A stretch of DNA of 64,000 bases from Rhodoferax aquaticus (GCF_006974105.1 NZ_CP036282.1:3844001-3908000), one strand, 5' to 3'; positions 36,193 through 45,110 are shown, numbered from the stretch's first letter. The notes: generated by a model from the sequence alone, not told the origin. Numbers and translations: made by a program.

Positions 36193-36978
36193 CTACGCAG
36201 TTGCAAGGGGCAAGGTAAAGCGCACACAACAACCTGCGCCCTCCGCACCTTCAGCCCACGCCGTGCAGGCATGGCGCTCCAGTATTTTCCGGGTCAGTGC
36301 CAAGCCCATGCCCAACCCTTCAAAGCTACGCTGGCTGTGCAAACGCTGAAAAACGTGGAACAGCTTGGACTTGTGGGCGGAGTTAAAGCCAGCGCCGTTG
36401 TCTTGCACCCAGACCGTGCAGCGGCTGGCGTCATCCGCACATGGCTCCCAGCCTATGTCGATGTGCGCGGCTGGCGTTGCCCCTGTGAACTTGACGGCGT
36501 TGCCCACGACGTGGGTGAGCACTTGGCGCACCAATGCCGAATCCGCGTGCAGGGTAGGCCAGGTGTTGGCCAAGCTCCACGTGACCAAGCGGCCGCTGCA
36601 TTTGGCTTGCATGTGGGCAAGCACCTCGGCCACCAAGTCGCCCAAAGACACTGCGCTAGGCTGGGGCACGACAGCGGCAATTCGTGCAAACTCTTTGAGA
36701 CCATCCATCTGCAGGCCCATGAGCTTGGCTGCGTGGTGGATGGTGCCTAAATGCCCCAACACTTCAGGGGCCAGCGTGGGCCCTGCATCCTCTTCAATCA
36801 CGGTGGCGTAGGCCAAAATGTGGCGCAAGTTGGCGCGCAAGTCGTGCGAGACGCAGTGGGTGAACTCATGCATGTCGGCTCGGACCGCAGCCAGCTGCGC
36901 GCGCAGCGCAGCGTTTTCGGCCAGCACATCTGCCAGCGCCAAGGGCTGGGCGACTTGCGCACTGACTTGGGTAGCCAT
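36193..36978 (-). CDS. Short soluble sensor histidine kinase coupled to glmU
   Basis: The 261-residue protein has no membrane segment and no recognisable sensor or receiver domain. A short coiled-coil-like leader (about 15-35, LAENAALRAQLAAVRADM) precedes the phospho-acceptor box HCVSHDLRANLRHILAYA with His near 45. The N box (VLTHVVGNAVKFT near 154), the G1 box (VQDNGAGFN near 191) and the G2 region (GLGMGLALTRKIL near 221) are all present, so it should be active. Phytochrome-type kinases have this core. The start codon shares one base with the glmU stop (TAATG), so translation is coupled. The partner regulator is not nearby. Confidence 0.82.
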   Translation of the reverse strand: MATQVSAQVAQPLALADVLAENAALRAQLAAVRADMHEFTHCVSHDLRANLRHILAYATVIEEDAGPTLAPEVLGHLGTIHHAAKLMGLQMDGLKEFARIAAVVPQPSAVSLGDLVAEVLAHMQAKCSGRLVTWSLANTWPTLHADSALVRQVLTHVVGNAVKFTGATPAAHIDIGWEPCADDASRCTVWVQDNGAGFNSAHKSKLFHVFQRLHSQRSFEGLGMGLALTRKILERHACTAWAEGAEGAGCCVRFTLPLATA

Positions 36979-38435
36979 TAGCGTGCTATTTTTTGGGGTC
37001 TGGCCCAGTCAGCAATGCTGACTTGCTTGCCGCGAGCCACCGTTAAGGCGCCTGCCGGGGTGTCTTTGGTTACCGTAGAGCCCCCGCCCACCGTGCCGCC
37101 AGCACCCAAGGTGAGGGGCGCCACGAGCACGCTGTTGCTGCCCACATGCACGTCCGCTTCGATGACGGTGCGGTGCTTGTTAGAGCCGTCGTAGTTGGCG
37201 GTAATGGCACCCGCACCAAAGTTAACGCGCTCTCCCACGGTCGCATCGCCCAAGTAGGCCAAATGGTTGGCTTTGGCACCCTTGGCCAAGGTGGAATTTT
37301 TGACTTCCACAAAGTTGCCGATGTGCACTTCGGCCCCTAAGCGCGCGCCGGGGCGCAGACGGGCAAAGGGGCCAATCAGCGCGCCAGCGCCCACGGTCAC
37401 CCCCAGCTTTTCACCATCGATATGGGTAAAGGGGTGAATAACGGCACCGGCCTCGATCACCGCGTTGGCAATTACACAGTTGGCACCAATGGACACGCCT
37501 TCACCCAAGCTCACTTGGCCTTCAAACACGCAGTTCACATCAATGCTTACATCGTGGGCGCACAGCAGGTCGCCACGCACATCCAGCCGGGCCGGGTCTG
37601 CCAAGCGCACGCCCTCTTCCATCAGGCGGTGGGCTTGTTGCAGTTGGTAGGCACGCTCCAACTCGGCCAGTTGCACCGGGCTATTGACCCCAGCGACTTG
37701 CACCGCGTCGGTAATTTTGTAGCCCACCACGGGCACGCCATCGGCCACGGCGAACTTCACGATATCGGTCAGGTAGTACTCGGCTTGGGCATTTTTGTTG
37801 TCCAAGCGGGCTAACCAGCGTTTGAGCTGCGCAGCGGGCACGGCCATGATGCCGCTGTAAATCTCGGTAATGCGGCGTTGCTCGGGTGTGGCGTCTTTGT
37901 GTTCCACAATGGCTTGCACCGCGCCATCGGCGTCTGCCGAAGCTTGGGCACGCACAATGCGGCCGTAGCCCGTGGGGTCCGCTTGCTCCAGCGTTAAGAG
38001 AGCAAGCTGATGGCCCCCGCTGGCCTTGATGAGATGGAACAAGGTATCGGCCTGGGTCAAAGGCACATCGCCCGACAAGACCACCACCACGCTGTCGTCC
38101 GATAGAGCGGGCACCGCCTGCTGTACGGCGTGCCCCGTTCCCAACTGTGGCTCTTGGCGCACAAAATTCAGGGAAAAATCAGCTGCAGCGCCCGTGGATG
38201 TTGCGCAAGCCGCTTCCACTTCCATAGCACCATGCCCTGTAATGACCACCACTTTCTGGGCCAGTAGCGCAGCGGCAGTATCCAGCACGTGCTTCAGCAA
38301 GGGACGCCCCGCAATGGTGTGCAATACCTTGGGTTTTTTGCTCTTCATGCGCGTGCCTTTGCCGGCCGCCATAATGACCACTTCGACTGCGGGCGTTTGT
38401 TCTTCGCCACGTTGATGTTGATGAATTGCCGCCAC
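36978..38435 (-). CDS. glmU: Bifunctional UDP-GlcNAc pyrophosphorylase / GlcN-1-P acetyltransferase
   Basis: The enzyme makes UDP-GlcNAc for peptidoglycan and LPS. The N-terminal uridyltransferase has the VIMAAGKGTRMKSKKPKVLH signature near residue 20 and SGDVPL near 118. The C-terminal half is a left-handed beta-helix acetyltransferase (hexapeptide repeats, RLRPGARLGAEVHIGNFVE near 356, AYLGDATVGERVNFGAG near 381). I place the start at the GTG at 38435 because AGGGG lies upstream and the frame before it would overlap the divergent lipoprotein gene; this gives 485 residues, slightly longer than E. coli GlmU. An alternative GTG lies about 18 codons downstream. Confidence 0.93.
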   Translation of the reverse strand: MAAIHQHQRGEEQTPAVEVVIMAAGKGTRMKSKKPKVLHTIAGRPLLKHVLDTAAALLAQKVVVITGHGAMEVEAACATSTGAAADFSLNFVRQEPQLGTGHAVQQAVPALSDDSVVVVLSGDVPLTQADTLFHLIKASGGHQLALLTLEQADPTGYGRIVRAQASADADGAVQAIVEHKDATPEQRRITEIYSGIMAVPAAQLKRWLARLDNKNAQAEYYLTDIVKFAVADGVPVVGYKITDAVQVAGVNSPVQLAELERAYQLQQAHRLMEEGVRLADPARLDVRGDLLCAHDVSIDVNCVFEGQVSLGEGVSIGANCVIANAVIEAGAVIHPFTHIDGEKLGVTVGAGALIGPFARLRPGARLGAEVHIGNFVEVKNSTLAKGAKANHLAYLGDATVGERVNFGAGAITANYDGSNKHRTVIEADVHVGSNSVLVAPLTLGAGGTVGGGSTVTKDTPAGALTVARGKQVSIADWARPQKIAR

Positions 38436-38439
38436 TCTT

Positions 38440-39312
38440 ATGCCCCTGTTGTTTCGTTGGTTCGCCATTATCTGCGCAGTCTTTATCGCCCTCACGCTCA
38501 GCGGCTGCAGTGCCGTGCGTTTGGGCTATAACAACGCGCCCACCCTTGCTTACTGGTGGCTCGATGGCTACTTTGACTTCAGCACCGCCCAAAGCAATGC
38601 CATGCGCGCAGAGCTGGTGGCGCTGCAAGACTGGCACCGCAAAGAAGAGTTGCCGCTGCTTGCAGATCTGCTGAAAAACCTGCAAGCCGCTGCCCCCAAC
38701 CCCGTGAACCCAGAACAAATATGCGCCGTCTATAGCTATGTGCAGACACGCGTGTTAGCGACCAGCGACCGTTTGGTGCCAGCGTTCGCCGCCCTCAGCA
38801 CCAATTTGCAGCCCGCACAGTTGGACCACATGGCGCGCACCTTTGAAAAACGCAACAAACAGTGGCGAGAAGAGTGGCTGGAAGGTAGCAAGGCCGAACG
38901 CACCGACCTGCGTACCAAAAAGCTCCAAGAACGGGCGGAAGCGTTCTATGGGCGCCTAGATGCCACCCAAGTCGCCTTGTTGCGCAACCAGGTCAACAAC
39001 TCAGACTTTGACCCTAGCCTGAACTACCGTGAAATGCTGCGACGCCAGCAAGACACACTACAAACCTTGCGTGACTTGCGCAACAGCAACGCCACAGAAG
39101 CACAGGGTCAAGCTGATATTCGCGCCATGTTGGCGCGCGCTTTGAACTCCCCAGACCCGGCGTTCCGCGCTTACTTGGCCACCATTACTGCGCAGAGTTG
39201 CGCCGCGCTGGCGGCAGTGCACAACAGCACTTCGGCAAACCAACGCCAGCGCTTGGCCCAAACCCTGCAAGACTACGAAACCGACGCCCGCGTCTTGATG
39301 CAGCGGCCCTAA
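38440..39312 (+). CDS. DUF6279-type lipoprotein
   Basis: The 290-residue protein has a lipoprotein signal: hydrophobic 5-20, lipobox LSGC with Cys at 23. The mature part is almost wholly helical, begins YNNAPTLAYWWLDGYFDF near 30, and is followed by acidic/basic heptad-like helices (KRNKQWREEWLEGSKAERTD). This matches the DUF6279 family of proteobacterial lipoproteins of unknown function. The start codon is only 4 bases from that of divergent glmU, so each promoter must lie inside the other gene. Confidence 0.8.
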   Translation: MPLLFRWFAIICAVFIALTLSGCSAVRLGYNNAPTLAYWWLDGYFDFSTAQSNAMRAELVALQDWHRKEELPLLADLLKNLQAAAPNPVNPEQICAVYSYVQTRVLATSDRLVPAFAALSTNLQPAQLDHMARTFEKRNKQWREEWLEGSKAERTDLRTKKLQERAEAFYGRLDATQVALLRNQVNNSDFDPSLNYREMLRRQQDTLQTLRDLRNSNATEAQGQADIRAMLARALNSPDPAFRAYLATITAQSCAALAAVHNSTSANQRQRLAQTLQDYETDARVLMQRP

Positions 39313-39337
39313 AGCACACGCCTTACTGAGACACCCC

Positions 39338-39778
39338 ATGGCCACCATTCCCAGTGACTTTGCCGACTACTGCTGTGAACTGCTGAGCCCCATCGGCCCG
39401 TGCCGGGCGAAGCGGATGTTTGGAGGCTGGGGAATTGCCATCGACGGCATGACCATCGCCATTCTGGCCAACTTGGGCCAAGGGGACACCTTGTGGCTTA
39501 AAGCCGATGTTCAAAGCCAAGCCTTGTTTGAAGCTGAGGGCTGCGCCCGCTTTACCTATGAAGCCGACGGGAAGACCAGGGGCATGAACTACTACAGTGC
39601 CCCCGCCGATGCGATGGAGTCACCCGCGCTCATGCAGCCATGGGCCCGCTTGGCCCTACAAGCAGCGGTGGCCGCGCATGCCAACAAAAAACCTGCGGTG
39701 AAAAAGACCGCTGTCAAACAGGCCGGTGTGGCCAAGCCGTCAGCCGCTAAACCGGCCAAACTACCCCGTAGTCGTTAA
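39338..39778 (+). CDS. TfoX N-terminal domain protein with basic tail
   Basis: In this 146-residue protein, residues 5-105 match the TfoX/Sxy N-terminal domain (GPCRAKRMFGGWGIAIDGMTIA near 21; GMNYYSAP near 83). The competence regulator TfoX has an additional C-terminal domain that is absent here. Instead a Lys/Ala/Pro-rich tail (117-146, KKPAVKKTAVKQ) resembles histone H1-like tails and may bind nucleic acid. The 3' end overlaps the convergent cyclo-ligase gene by 32 bases. Its role is unknown. Confidence 0.8.
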   Translation: MATIPSDFADYCCELLSPIGPCRAKRMFGGWGIAIDGMTIAILANLGQGDTLWLKADVQSQALFEAEGCARFTYEADGKTRGMNYYSAPADAMESPALMQPWARLALQAAVAAHANKKPAVKKTAVKQAGVAKPSAAKPAKLPRSR

Positions 39779-40346
39779 GAATTGCGTCCAGCGGCACGTC
39801 ATGCGGCTCTGGCTCTAGGTCCGGCACATAGCCCACCCCATAGCCCAAGCCCACCGTAAAGGGTTTGGGGCTCAGAGTCGCCAACATGCGGTCGTAAAAC
39901 CCACCGCCGTAGCCCAGTCGGTAGCCCCCGGGACCATAGCCGACACAGGGGGCGAACAACAAGGTGGGAACAATGAGCTCCGTGTCCTTGGGTTTGGGAA
40001 TGCCATAGGCGTCTTCTTCCATGGGGCAGCCAGGGTACCAGGCATGAAAGGTCATGGTCTTGTGCTCACGGTTGACCACGGGCAGACCAATGCGCCGGGG
40101 TTGTGGCTGGTCAATCAACTCACCGTCTTCTTTCCAACGGTGCAAAGCCGGCAAGGGGTCAAACTCGCCTTTAATGGGCCAGTAGGCACCGATGACGGTA
40201 TCGGGGCGTCCTACCAGCCAAATGCGCATGACTTGCTGCAACATGTCGGCGCGCTGTAGCCGATCCGGCATCTCCAAACGTTGAGCTAACAAAGCCTTAC
40301 GAAGTGCCTTTTTTTCCGCCGCTTGCTTATCGTCTGAGTTGTTCAT
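39747..40346 (-). CDS. fau: 5-formyltetrahydrofolate cyclo-ligase
   Basis: The enzyme converts 5-formyl-THF to 5,10-methenyl-THF using ATP. The 199-residue protein has the N-terminal KKALRKALLAQR helix that carries the ATP-binding Lys/Arg, and the C-terminal signature PGGYRLGYGGGFYDR near 142-156. ATG 40346 is preferred over a GTG three codons upstream. It is convergent with and overlaps the TfoX-domain gene, and it starts 9 bases from the divergent transglycosylase gene. Confidence 0.92.
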   Translation of the reverse strand: MNNSDDKQAAEKKALRKALLAQRLEMPDRLQRADMLQQVMRIWLVGRPDTVIGAYWPIKGEFDPLPALHRWKEDGELIDQPQPRRIGLPVVNREHKTMTFHAWYPGCPMEEDAYGIPKPKDTELIVPTLLFAPCVGYGPGGYRLGYGGGFYDRMLATLSPKPFTVGLGYGVGYVPDLEPEPHDVPLDAILNDYGVVWPV

Positions 40347-40355
40347 AATCACCAC

Positions 40356-42356
40356 ATGCAGTTTTCAGCCATTCTGACATCGATCGCCCTCCTTGGTGCG
40401 ACGCTGTCCCCCTCGATTTCATCCGCCTTGGCCCAAGGCCGAGACAACACCCTCGCCGACCAAGCGGTGATGGACATGGCGCAGGCCTATAAACAACGTG
40501 ACAAGCGCAAGCTTGCAGCGCTACTCCCCCAAGCACGGGGCTCTTTACTGGAACCCTGGGCCGCATATTGGGAGATTTCGGCACGCTTGGACGAAGCCCC
40601 TGTGCGCGAAATTCAAGAGTTCATGACACGCTACAGCGGTAGCTACCAAGAAGACAAGCTGCGCAATGAGTGGCTGCTCAAAATGGGGCGCGACCGCGAC
40701 TGGGCCAGCTTTAACCGCGAGTACCCCAAGTTCCGCATGAACGACGACCGATCGGTGCGTTGCTATGGCTTACTTGCCGACTATTTGAGCTCGGGGACCG
40801 ACATCAAATCGCAGGTGCAGTCCACCTGGCTGTCGCTAAAAGACGCCGATGAAGGTTGCGCCAGTGCCGCAGAACAGTTACTCAAAGACCACTCCGTGAT
40901 GGCCCAAGTAGCCTGGGTGCGGGCACGTTTGGGTATGGAGAACGACCGCTTGCGCGTGGCCACCCAAGCCGTGGGTTTGCTCAACCCAAGTTGGGTCAAA
41001 ACCGTCAACGCCATCTACCTAAACCCAGGCAAGTACCTCAACGACAAGCTCACCGCTTTGCGCCCGCAAACGCGGGAGTTGGTGTCTCTGGCCTTGATTC
41101 GCCAAGCCTATTTGGACCCCGAAGAAGCGGCAGTGGAAGTAGAAAAACTGCGCTGGCGCGCACAGCTGACCAAAGAAGAACGCAGCTGGATTTACGGTGT
41201 GATCGGCAAACGAGCAGCCCAAAAACTGTCGAATGACGCACCCAACTACTTTGCCAAGGCACAAGTGCAACACCTGCATGAGGACCACTTGGCATGGATG
41301 GCCCGTGCCGCGCTGCGCACCGGTCGCTGGAATCAGGTGACCGAAGCCATTGCGGCCATGCCAGACAGCCTGCGACAAGACCCAACGTGGGTCTACTGGC
41401 GTGCGCGCGCGCTGATGATTCAGGCCCAAACCGAGAGTGCACGTGCTGAGTCTTTGCGCCTGCTAGAGAGCATTGCCAGCCCTCGCGGGTTTTACGAGCA
41501 GCTAGCGCTCGAAGAGTTAGGCCAACGCATCACCACCCCACCCCGGCCTGAGCCACTCACGTCCGAAGAACGCGAGGCGGCCCGCCAAAACCAAGGGCTG
41601 GCCCGCGCCCTGTACGCCATCCAAATTGGCATGCGCTCTGAGGGAGTGCGAGAGTGGAACTACAGCACCAACCTGCATGTGCGCGGCGGTTTGGACGACC
41701 GCAGCATGCTGGCTGCCGCCGACTTGGCGTGCCGCGCCGAGGTCTGGGACCGCTGCATCAACTCCAGCGAGCGCACAAAGATAAGCACAGACCAAGAGCA
41801 GCGGTTTCCCATGCCGTTTAAGGCTGCTGTATTGGCGCGCACCAAGCAAATTGGCTTAGACCCCGCGTTTGTGTATGGGCTGATTCGCCAAGAAAGCCGC
41901 TTCATCATGGACGCGCAATCGCACGTCGGTGCCTCAGGCTTGATGCAAGTCATGCCCGCCACCGCCAAGTGGACCGCCAAAAAAATTGGCCTGACTGACT
42001 TCCGCGCCAGTGACATCAACGACCGCGACACCAATATTGCCATTGGCACGGGCTACCTCAAACTGGTGCTCGACAACTTTGGCGGCTCCATGCCTATGGC
42101 TGCTGCGGCCTACAACGCAGGCCCCAACCGCCCTCGCATGTGGCGAGGCCAAGACGGTGCGGCTACTTTAGAGGGCGCTATCTGGGCGGAAAACGTGCCG
42201 TTTACCGAGACCCGCGACTACGTCAAGAAAGTGCTGTCTAACGCCACCAACTATGCGGCCTTGATTACCGGGCAGTCCCAATCCCTCAAAGCGCGCTTGG
42301 GCACCGTGGGGCCCAAAGAATCCGCAAGCCCTGAGTTGGGCTTGGACCTCCCCTAA
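40356..42356 (+). CDS. slt: Soluble lytic murein transglycosylase (Slt70 type)
   Basis: The periplasmic enzyme cleaves peptidoglycan with 1,6-anhydro product. The 666-residue protein has a signal peptide ending near SSALA (residue 25) and a long alpha-superhelical U-domain (about 30-480). The C-terminal SLT domain has the catalytic Glu in IRQESRFIMDAQSHVGASGLMQVMP near 512, then TNIAIGTGYLKLVLD near 562 and AAAYNAGPNRPRMW near 586. Length and domain order match Slt70. Confidence 0.93.
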   Translation: MQFSAILTSIALLGATLSPSISSALAQGRDNTLADQAVMDMAQAYKQRDKRKLAALLPQARGSLLEPWAAYWEISARLDEAPVREIQEFMTRYSGSYQEDKLRNEWLLKMGRDRDWASFNREYPKFRMNDDRSVRCYGLLADYLSSGTDIKSQVQSTWLSLKDADEGCASAAEQLLKDHSVMAQVAWVRARLGMENDRLRVATQAVGLLNPSWVKTVNAIYLNPGKYLNDKLTALRPQTRELVSLALIRQAYLDPEEAAVEVEKLRWRAQLTKEERSWIYGVIGKRAAQKLSNDAPNYFAKAQVQHLHEDHLAWMARAALRTGRWNQVTEAIAAMPDSLRQDPTWVYWRARALMIQAQTESARAESLRLLESIASPRGFYEQLALEELGQRITTPPRPEPLTSEEREAARQNQGLARALYAIQIGMRSEGVREWNYSTNLHVRGGLDDRSMLAAADLACRAEVWDRCINSSERTKISTDQEQRFPMPFKAAVLARTKQIGLDPAFVYGLIRQESRFIMDAQSHVGASGLMQVMPATAKWTAKKIGLTDFRASDINDRDTNIAIGTGYLKLVLDNFGGSMPMAAAAYNAGPNRPRMWRGQDGAATLEGAIWAENVPFTETRDYVKKVLSNATNYAALITGQSQSLKARLGTVGPKESASPELGLDLP

Positions 42357-42359
42357 TGC

Positions 42360-43055
42360 ATGAAGGCACTTATGTACCACCTGTTTATTGGCAACAAAAA
42401 CTATTCATCTTGGTCCATGCGACCTTGGGTCTTGCTGACCCAAGCGGGCATTCCCTTCAAAGAAGTGATGGTGCGCTTTGACTCCTTTGCGCCTGATTCC
42501 CAATTCAAAGCCACGCTCCAGGGTTTGAGCCCCACAGGCAAGGTGCCTCTCTTGGTGGATGAAGACTTGGCCGTTTGGGACACCTTGGCGATTGCGGAGT
42601 ACATCGCCGAGCAACACCCCGACAAACAGCTGTGGCCCAAAGCTCGAACCGCCCGCGCCCAGGCCCGTAGCGTATGCGCCGAAATGCACAGCGGCTTTAC
42701 GGCCTTGCGCGGCAACTGCCCGATGAACATCGAGGCCGACTTGGCCGATGCTGGTGCCCTCATCTGGCGTGACAAATCCGGTGTGCGTGCGGATGTGCAG
42801 CGTTTGGTCGAGATGTGGAGCGGATTGCTTGAGGCCTACGGCGGCCCGATGCTGTTCGGCGAGTTCAGCGTGGCCGATGCCTATTACGCGCCCGTTTGCA
42901 TGCGGCTGAAAACCTACGGCCTACCGGTGCCAGAAGCCATTGCCGCATATGTGGCGCGGGTCTGTGGCTTGCCCGGCGTGCAGGCATGGGTAGAGCAAGC
43001 GCGCGCAGAGCAAGACTTTTTGGACTTTGAAGAACCCTACCGCATGAGGCCCTGA
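42360..43055 (+). CDS. Glutathione S-transferase family protein
   Basis: The 231-residue protein has an N-terminal thioredoxin-fold domain (residues 5-80; NKNYSSWSMRPWVLL, where a Ser of SSWS is the likely catalytic residue, and GKVPLLVDED near 60 with the cis-Pro) and a C-terminal helical domain (95-225; MLFGEFSVADAYYAPV near 163 is the N-capping box). It lies 3 bases behind slt. MYHLFIGNKNYSSW (ATG 42372) is an alternative start. The substrate is unknown. Confidence 0.88.
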   Translation: MKALMYHLFIGNKNYSSWSMRPWVLLTQAGIPFKEVMVRFDSFAPDSQFKATLQGLSPTGKVPLLVDEDLAVWDTLAIAEYIAEQHPDKQLWPKARTARAQARSVCAEMHSGFTALRGNCPMNIEADLADAGALIWRDKSGVRADVQRLVEMWSGLLEAYGGPMLFGEFSVADAYYAPVCMRLKTYGLPVPEAIAAYVARVCGLPGVQAWVEQARAEQDFLDFEEPYRMRP

Positions 43056-43059
43056 ATCC

Positions 43060-44370
43060 GTGGACATTTGCTTGGTTGGCGGTGCCGTGCGCGACGCACT
43101 CATGGGCCAACCCGTCCAAGACCGGGACTGGGTGGTGGTGGGTGCCAGCACCCAAGCGTTGCTGGACCTTGGGTTTATTGCGGTGGGTCGAGACTTTCCT
43201 GTGTTTTTGCACCCCAAGACGCGCGAAGAATATGCTTTGGCCCGTACAGAGCGCAAAACCGCACCCGGCTACCAAGGCTTTGCGGTCCATGCAGCCCCGG
43301 ATGTCACACTAGAAGAAGACTTGGCCCGGCGCGACCTCACTATCAATTCAATAGCTGTACGCGCTTATCCGACAGGCGATAACGGCCAATTTACCCTCAA
43401 TAGCACATCTAAAACAAGTACCAAAGCCTTAGGTAGCCCTGCAGATTGGCTGCACGAAGGCCGCCTGGTAGACCCCTATGGTGGCCAACGCGACATTGCC
43501 GCCAAAGTGCTGCGCCATGTCACTCCCGCGTTTCGAGAAGACCCGGTACGCATCTTGCGCGTGGCCCGGTTTGCTGCGCGCTATGCCGACTTTTCGGTGG
43601 CCCCCGAAACATTGGCCTTGATGCAAGAGATGGTAGACGGCGGTGAAGTGGACCACTTGGTGCCTGAGCGGGTATGGCAAGAACTGGCCAAAGGGCTGAT
43701 GGAGGGCAAACCCTCCCGCATGTTTGAGGTTTTGCGTGCTTGCGGTGCCCTTGCCAAACTGATGCCCGCCCTCAATCGGCTCTGGGGCGTGCCACAAAGC
43801 CCCGAGCACCACCCCGAAGTGGATACCGGCATCCATGTAATGCTGGTACTGGACATGGCCGCACACGTGGGGGCCAGCTTGGCCGTGCGCTTTGCCTGCC
43901 TCACGCATGACCTGGGCAAGGGCACCACGCCTACCGATGTGCTGCCCCGCCATATCGCCCACGAAGCGCGCAGTGTGCGCCTGTTAGAAGCCTTGTGCCC
44001 GGCCTTGCGCGTACCCCTGGACTGCAGTGAACTGGCGATCGTGGTCGCACGCGAGCACGGCAACATCCACCGCAGTGGGAGCTTAGATGCAGCTGCCATC
44101 GTGCGCCTGTTGGAGCGTTGCGACGCGTTTCGCAAACCCGTCCGCTTTGCGGAGGTGCTGCTCGCCTGCGAATGTGATGCACGGGGTCGCCTGGGGCACC
44201 AAGACAAGCCCTACCCGCAGGCAGGCCGGCTTGCAAAAGCCCTGCAAGATGCACAATCAATTGCTACCAATGTAGTAGCAGCTCACGCCCAATCCATGGG
44301 TGCCACTGGCCCAAAGATAGGCCAATTCATCCATGCTGCGCGCGTGCAAGCGGTGTCAGCAGGCCTGTAG
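43060..44370 (+). CDS. cca: CCA tRNA nucleotidyltransferase, bacterial type with HD domain
   Basis: The enzyme adds or repairs the 3' CCA of tRNAs. In the 436-residue protein the head domain has LVGGAVRDALMG (5-16), catalytic DxD-like RDWVVVG (23-29), EEDLARRDLTINSIA near 86-100 and EDPVRILRVARFAARY near 158. The HD domain contains LTHDLGKG near 281. Between the conserved RRDLTINSIA and DPYGGQRDI the usual short loop is expanded by roughly 25-30 residues, and the DNA there contains a dispersed repeat; a second copy lies near the C-terminus. The start is GTG, 4 bases after the GST stop. Confidence 0.93.
   Translation: MDICLVGGAVRDALMGQPVQDRDWVVVGASTQALLDLGFIAVGRDFPVFLHPKTREEYALARTERKTAPGYQGFAVHAAPDVTLEEDLARRDLTINSIAVRAYPTGDNGQFTLNSTSKTSTKALGSPADWLHEGRLVDPYGGQRDIAAKVLRHVTPAFREDPVRILRVARFAARYADFSVAPETLALMQEMVDGGEVDHLVPERVWQELAKGLMEGKPSRMFEVLRACGALAKLMPALNRLWGVPQSPEHHPEVDTGIHVMLVLDMAAHVGASLAVRFACLTHDLGKGTTPTDVLPRHIAHEARSVRLLEALCPALRVPLDCSELAIVVAREHGNIHRSGSLDAAAIVRLLERCDAFRKPVRFAEVLLACECDARGRLGHQDKPYPQAGRLAKALQDAQSIATNVVAAHAQSMGATGPKIGQFIHAARVQAVSAGL
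43352..43364 (+). repeat. Dispersed repeat copy inside cca (loop insertion)
   Basis: TAGCTGTACGCGC matches the copy at 23093-23105 at 10 of 13 positions and keeps the preceding AAT context of the family. It lies in the coding insertion that separates two conserved cca motifs. The frame is preserved across it. Confidence 0.35.
44262..44288 (+). repeat. Dispersed repeat copy near the 3' end of cca
   Basis: GCTACCA followed by TAGCAGCTCACGC (44276-44288) matches the 17763-17811 element: the 13-base core differs at one position, and a GCTACC/GTAG stem precedes it in both places. Here it is translated in frame as part of the C-terminal region of Cca. Confidence 0.45.
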
Positions 44371-44408
44371 CGCCGCGCTGCGTGTGAGCATCTTGGTATG
44401 CTAGGCCC

Positions 44409-45110
44409 ATGTCCCATTTGCTGATTGTTGAAGACGATGAATTGCTGCGCGATGGCCTGTGCGCGCAGCTGATGCATGCTGGTCACAGTGTGACCAGTGC
44501 CAGCGATGGTGCGCAAGCCCAGGCCCTGCTGGAGATCACCCGCTTTGACGGCGTCATTCTGGACCTTGGCTTGCCACAGGTAGACGGCATTAGCGTGCTG
44601 CGCTGGATACGCCTACGGCTCAACGCCCTGCCCGTGCTGATCCTTACCGCCAGGGACGATATTGACGACCGGGTTCAAGGCCTGAACGCCGGAGCCGACG
44701 ACTACCTCACCAAACCCTTTGTCATGGCCGAGCTATTGGCCCGGCTGCAAGCCATGCTGCGCCGCTCCCGAATGCCAGCCTTTGGCGGCTCCATGGAAGT
44801 GGAGAGCGCAGCAGAAAAGCGGCTGCGTGTGGACCCAACATTGCCCCTGGCGTGGCTAGACGATGTTCCGCTGGAGCTCACCCAGCGCGAGTGGGCGTTG
44901 TTGTCACTCTTGGTGAGCAACTTAGGCCAAGTAGTGGGACGTGAAGATGTTTTGGCTGTCTGGCAGACCCAGCCGGCTGATGGTTCGGCCACGGCCTCCA
45001 ATGCCCTGGAGGTTTACGTGCATCGCCTGCGCCGCAAGTTGCAGGACTCGGGACTGAACATCCGCAATGTGCGTGGCTTGGGCTACATGCTGGAGTTAGA
45101 GAGCCCATGA
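44409..45110 (+). CDS. OmpR-family response regulator
   Basis: The 233-residue protein has a receiver domain (1-115) with acidic pocket EDD near 8, phospho-acceptor in GVILDLGLP near 52 and the switch Lys in YLTKPF near 101. An OmpR/PhoB winged helix follows (about 140-228; EVYVHRLRRKLQDSG, then VRGLGYMLE). The stop overlaps the kinase start as ATGA. The closest named type is QseB/TctD; no target genes are adjacent, so the signal is unknown. Confidence 0.92.
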   Translation: MSHLLIVEDDELLRDGLCAQLMHAGHSVTSASDGAQAQALLEITRFDGVILDLGLPQVDGISVLRWIRLRLNALPVLILTARDDIDDRVQGLNAGADDYLTKPFVMAELLARLQAMLRRSRMPAFGGSMEVESAAEKRLRVDPTLPLAWLDDVPLELTQREWALLSLLVSNLGQVVGREDVLAVWQTQPADGSATASNALEVYVHRLRRKLQDSGLNIRNVRGLGYMLELESP

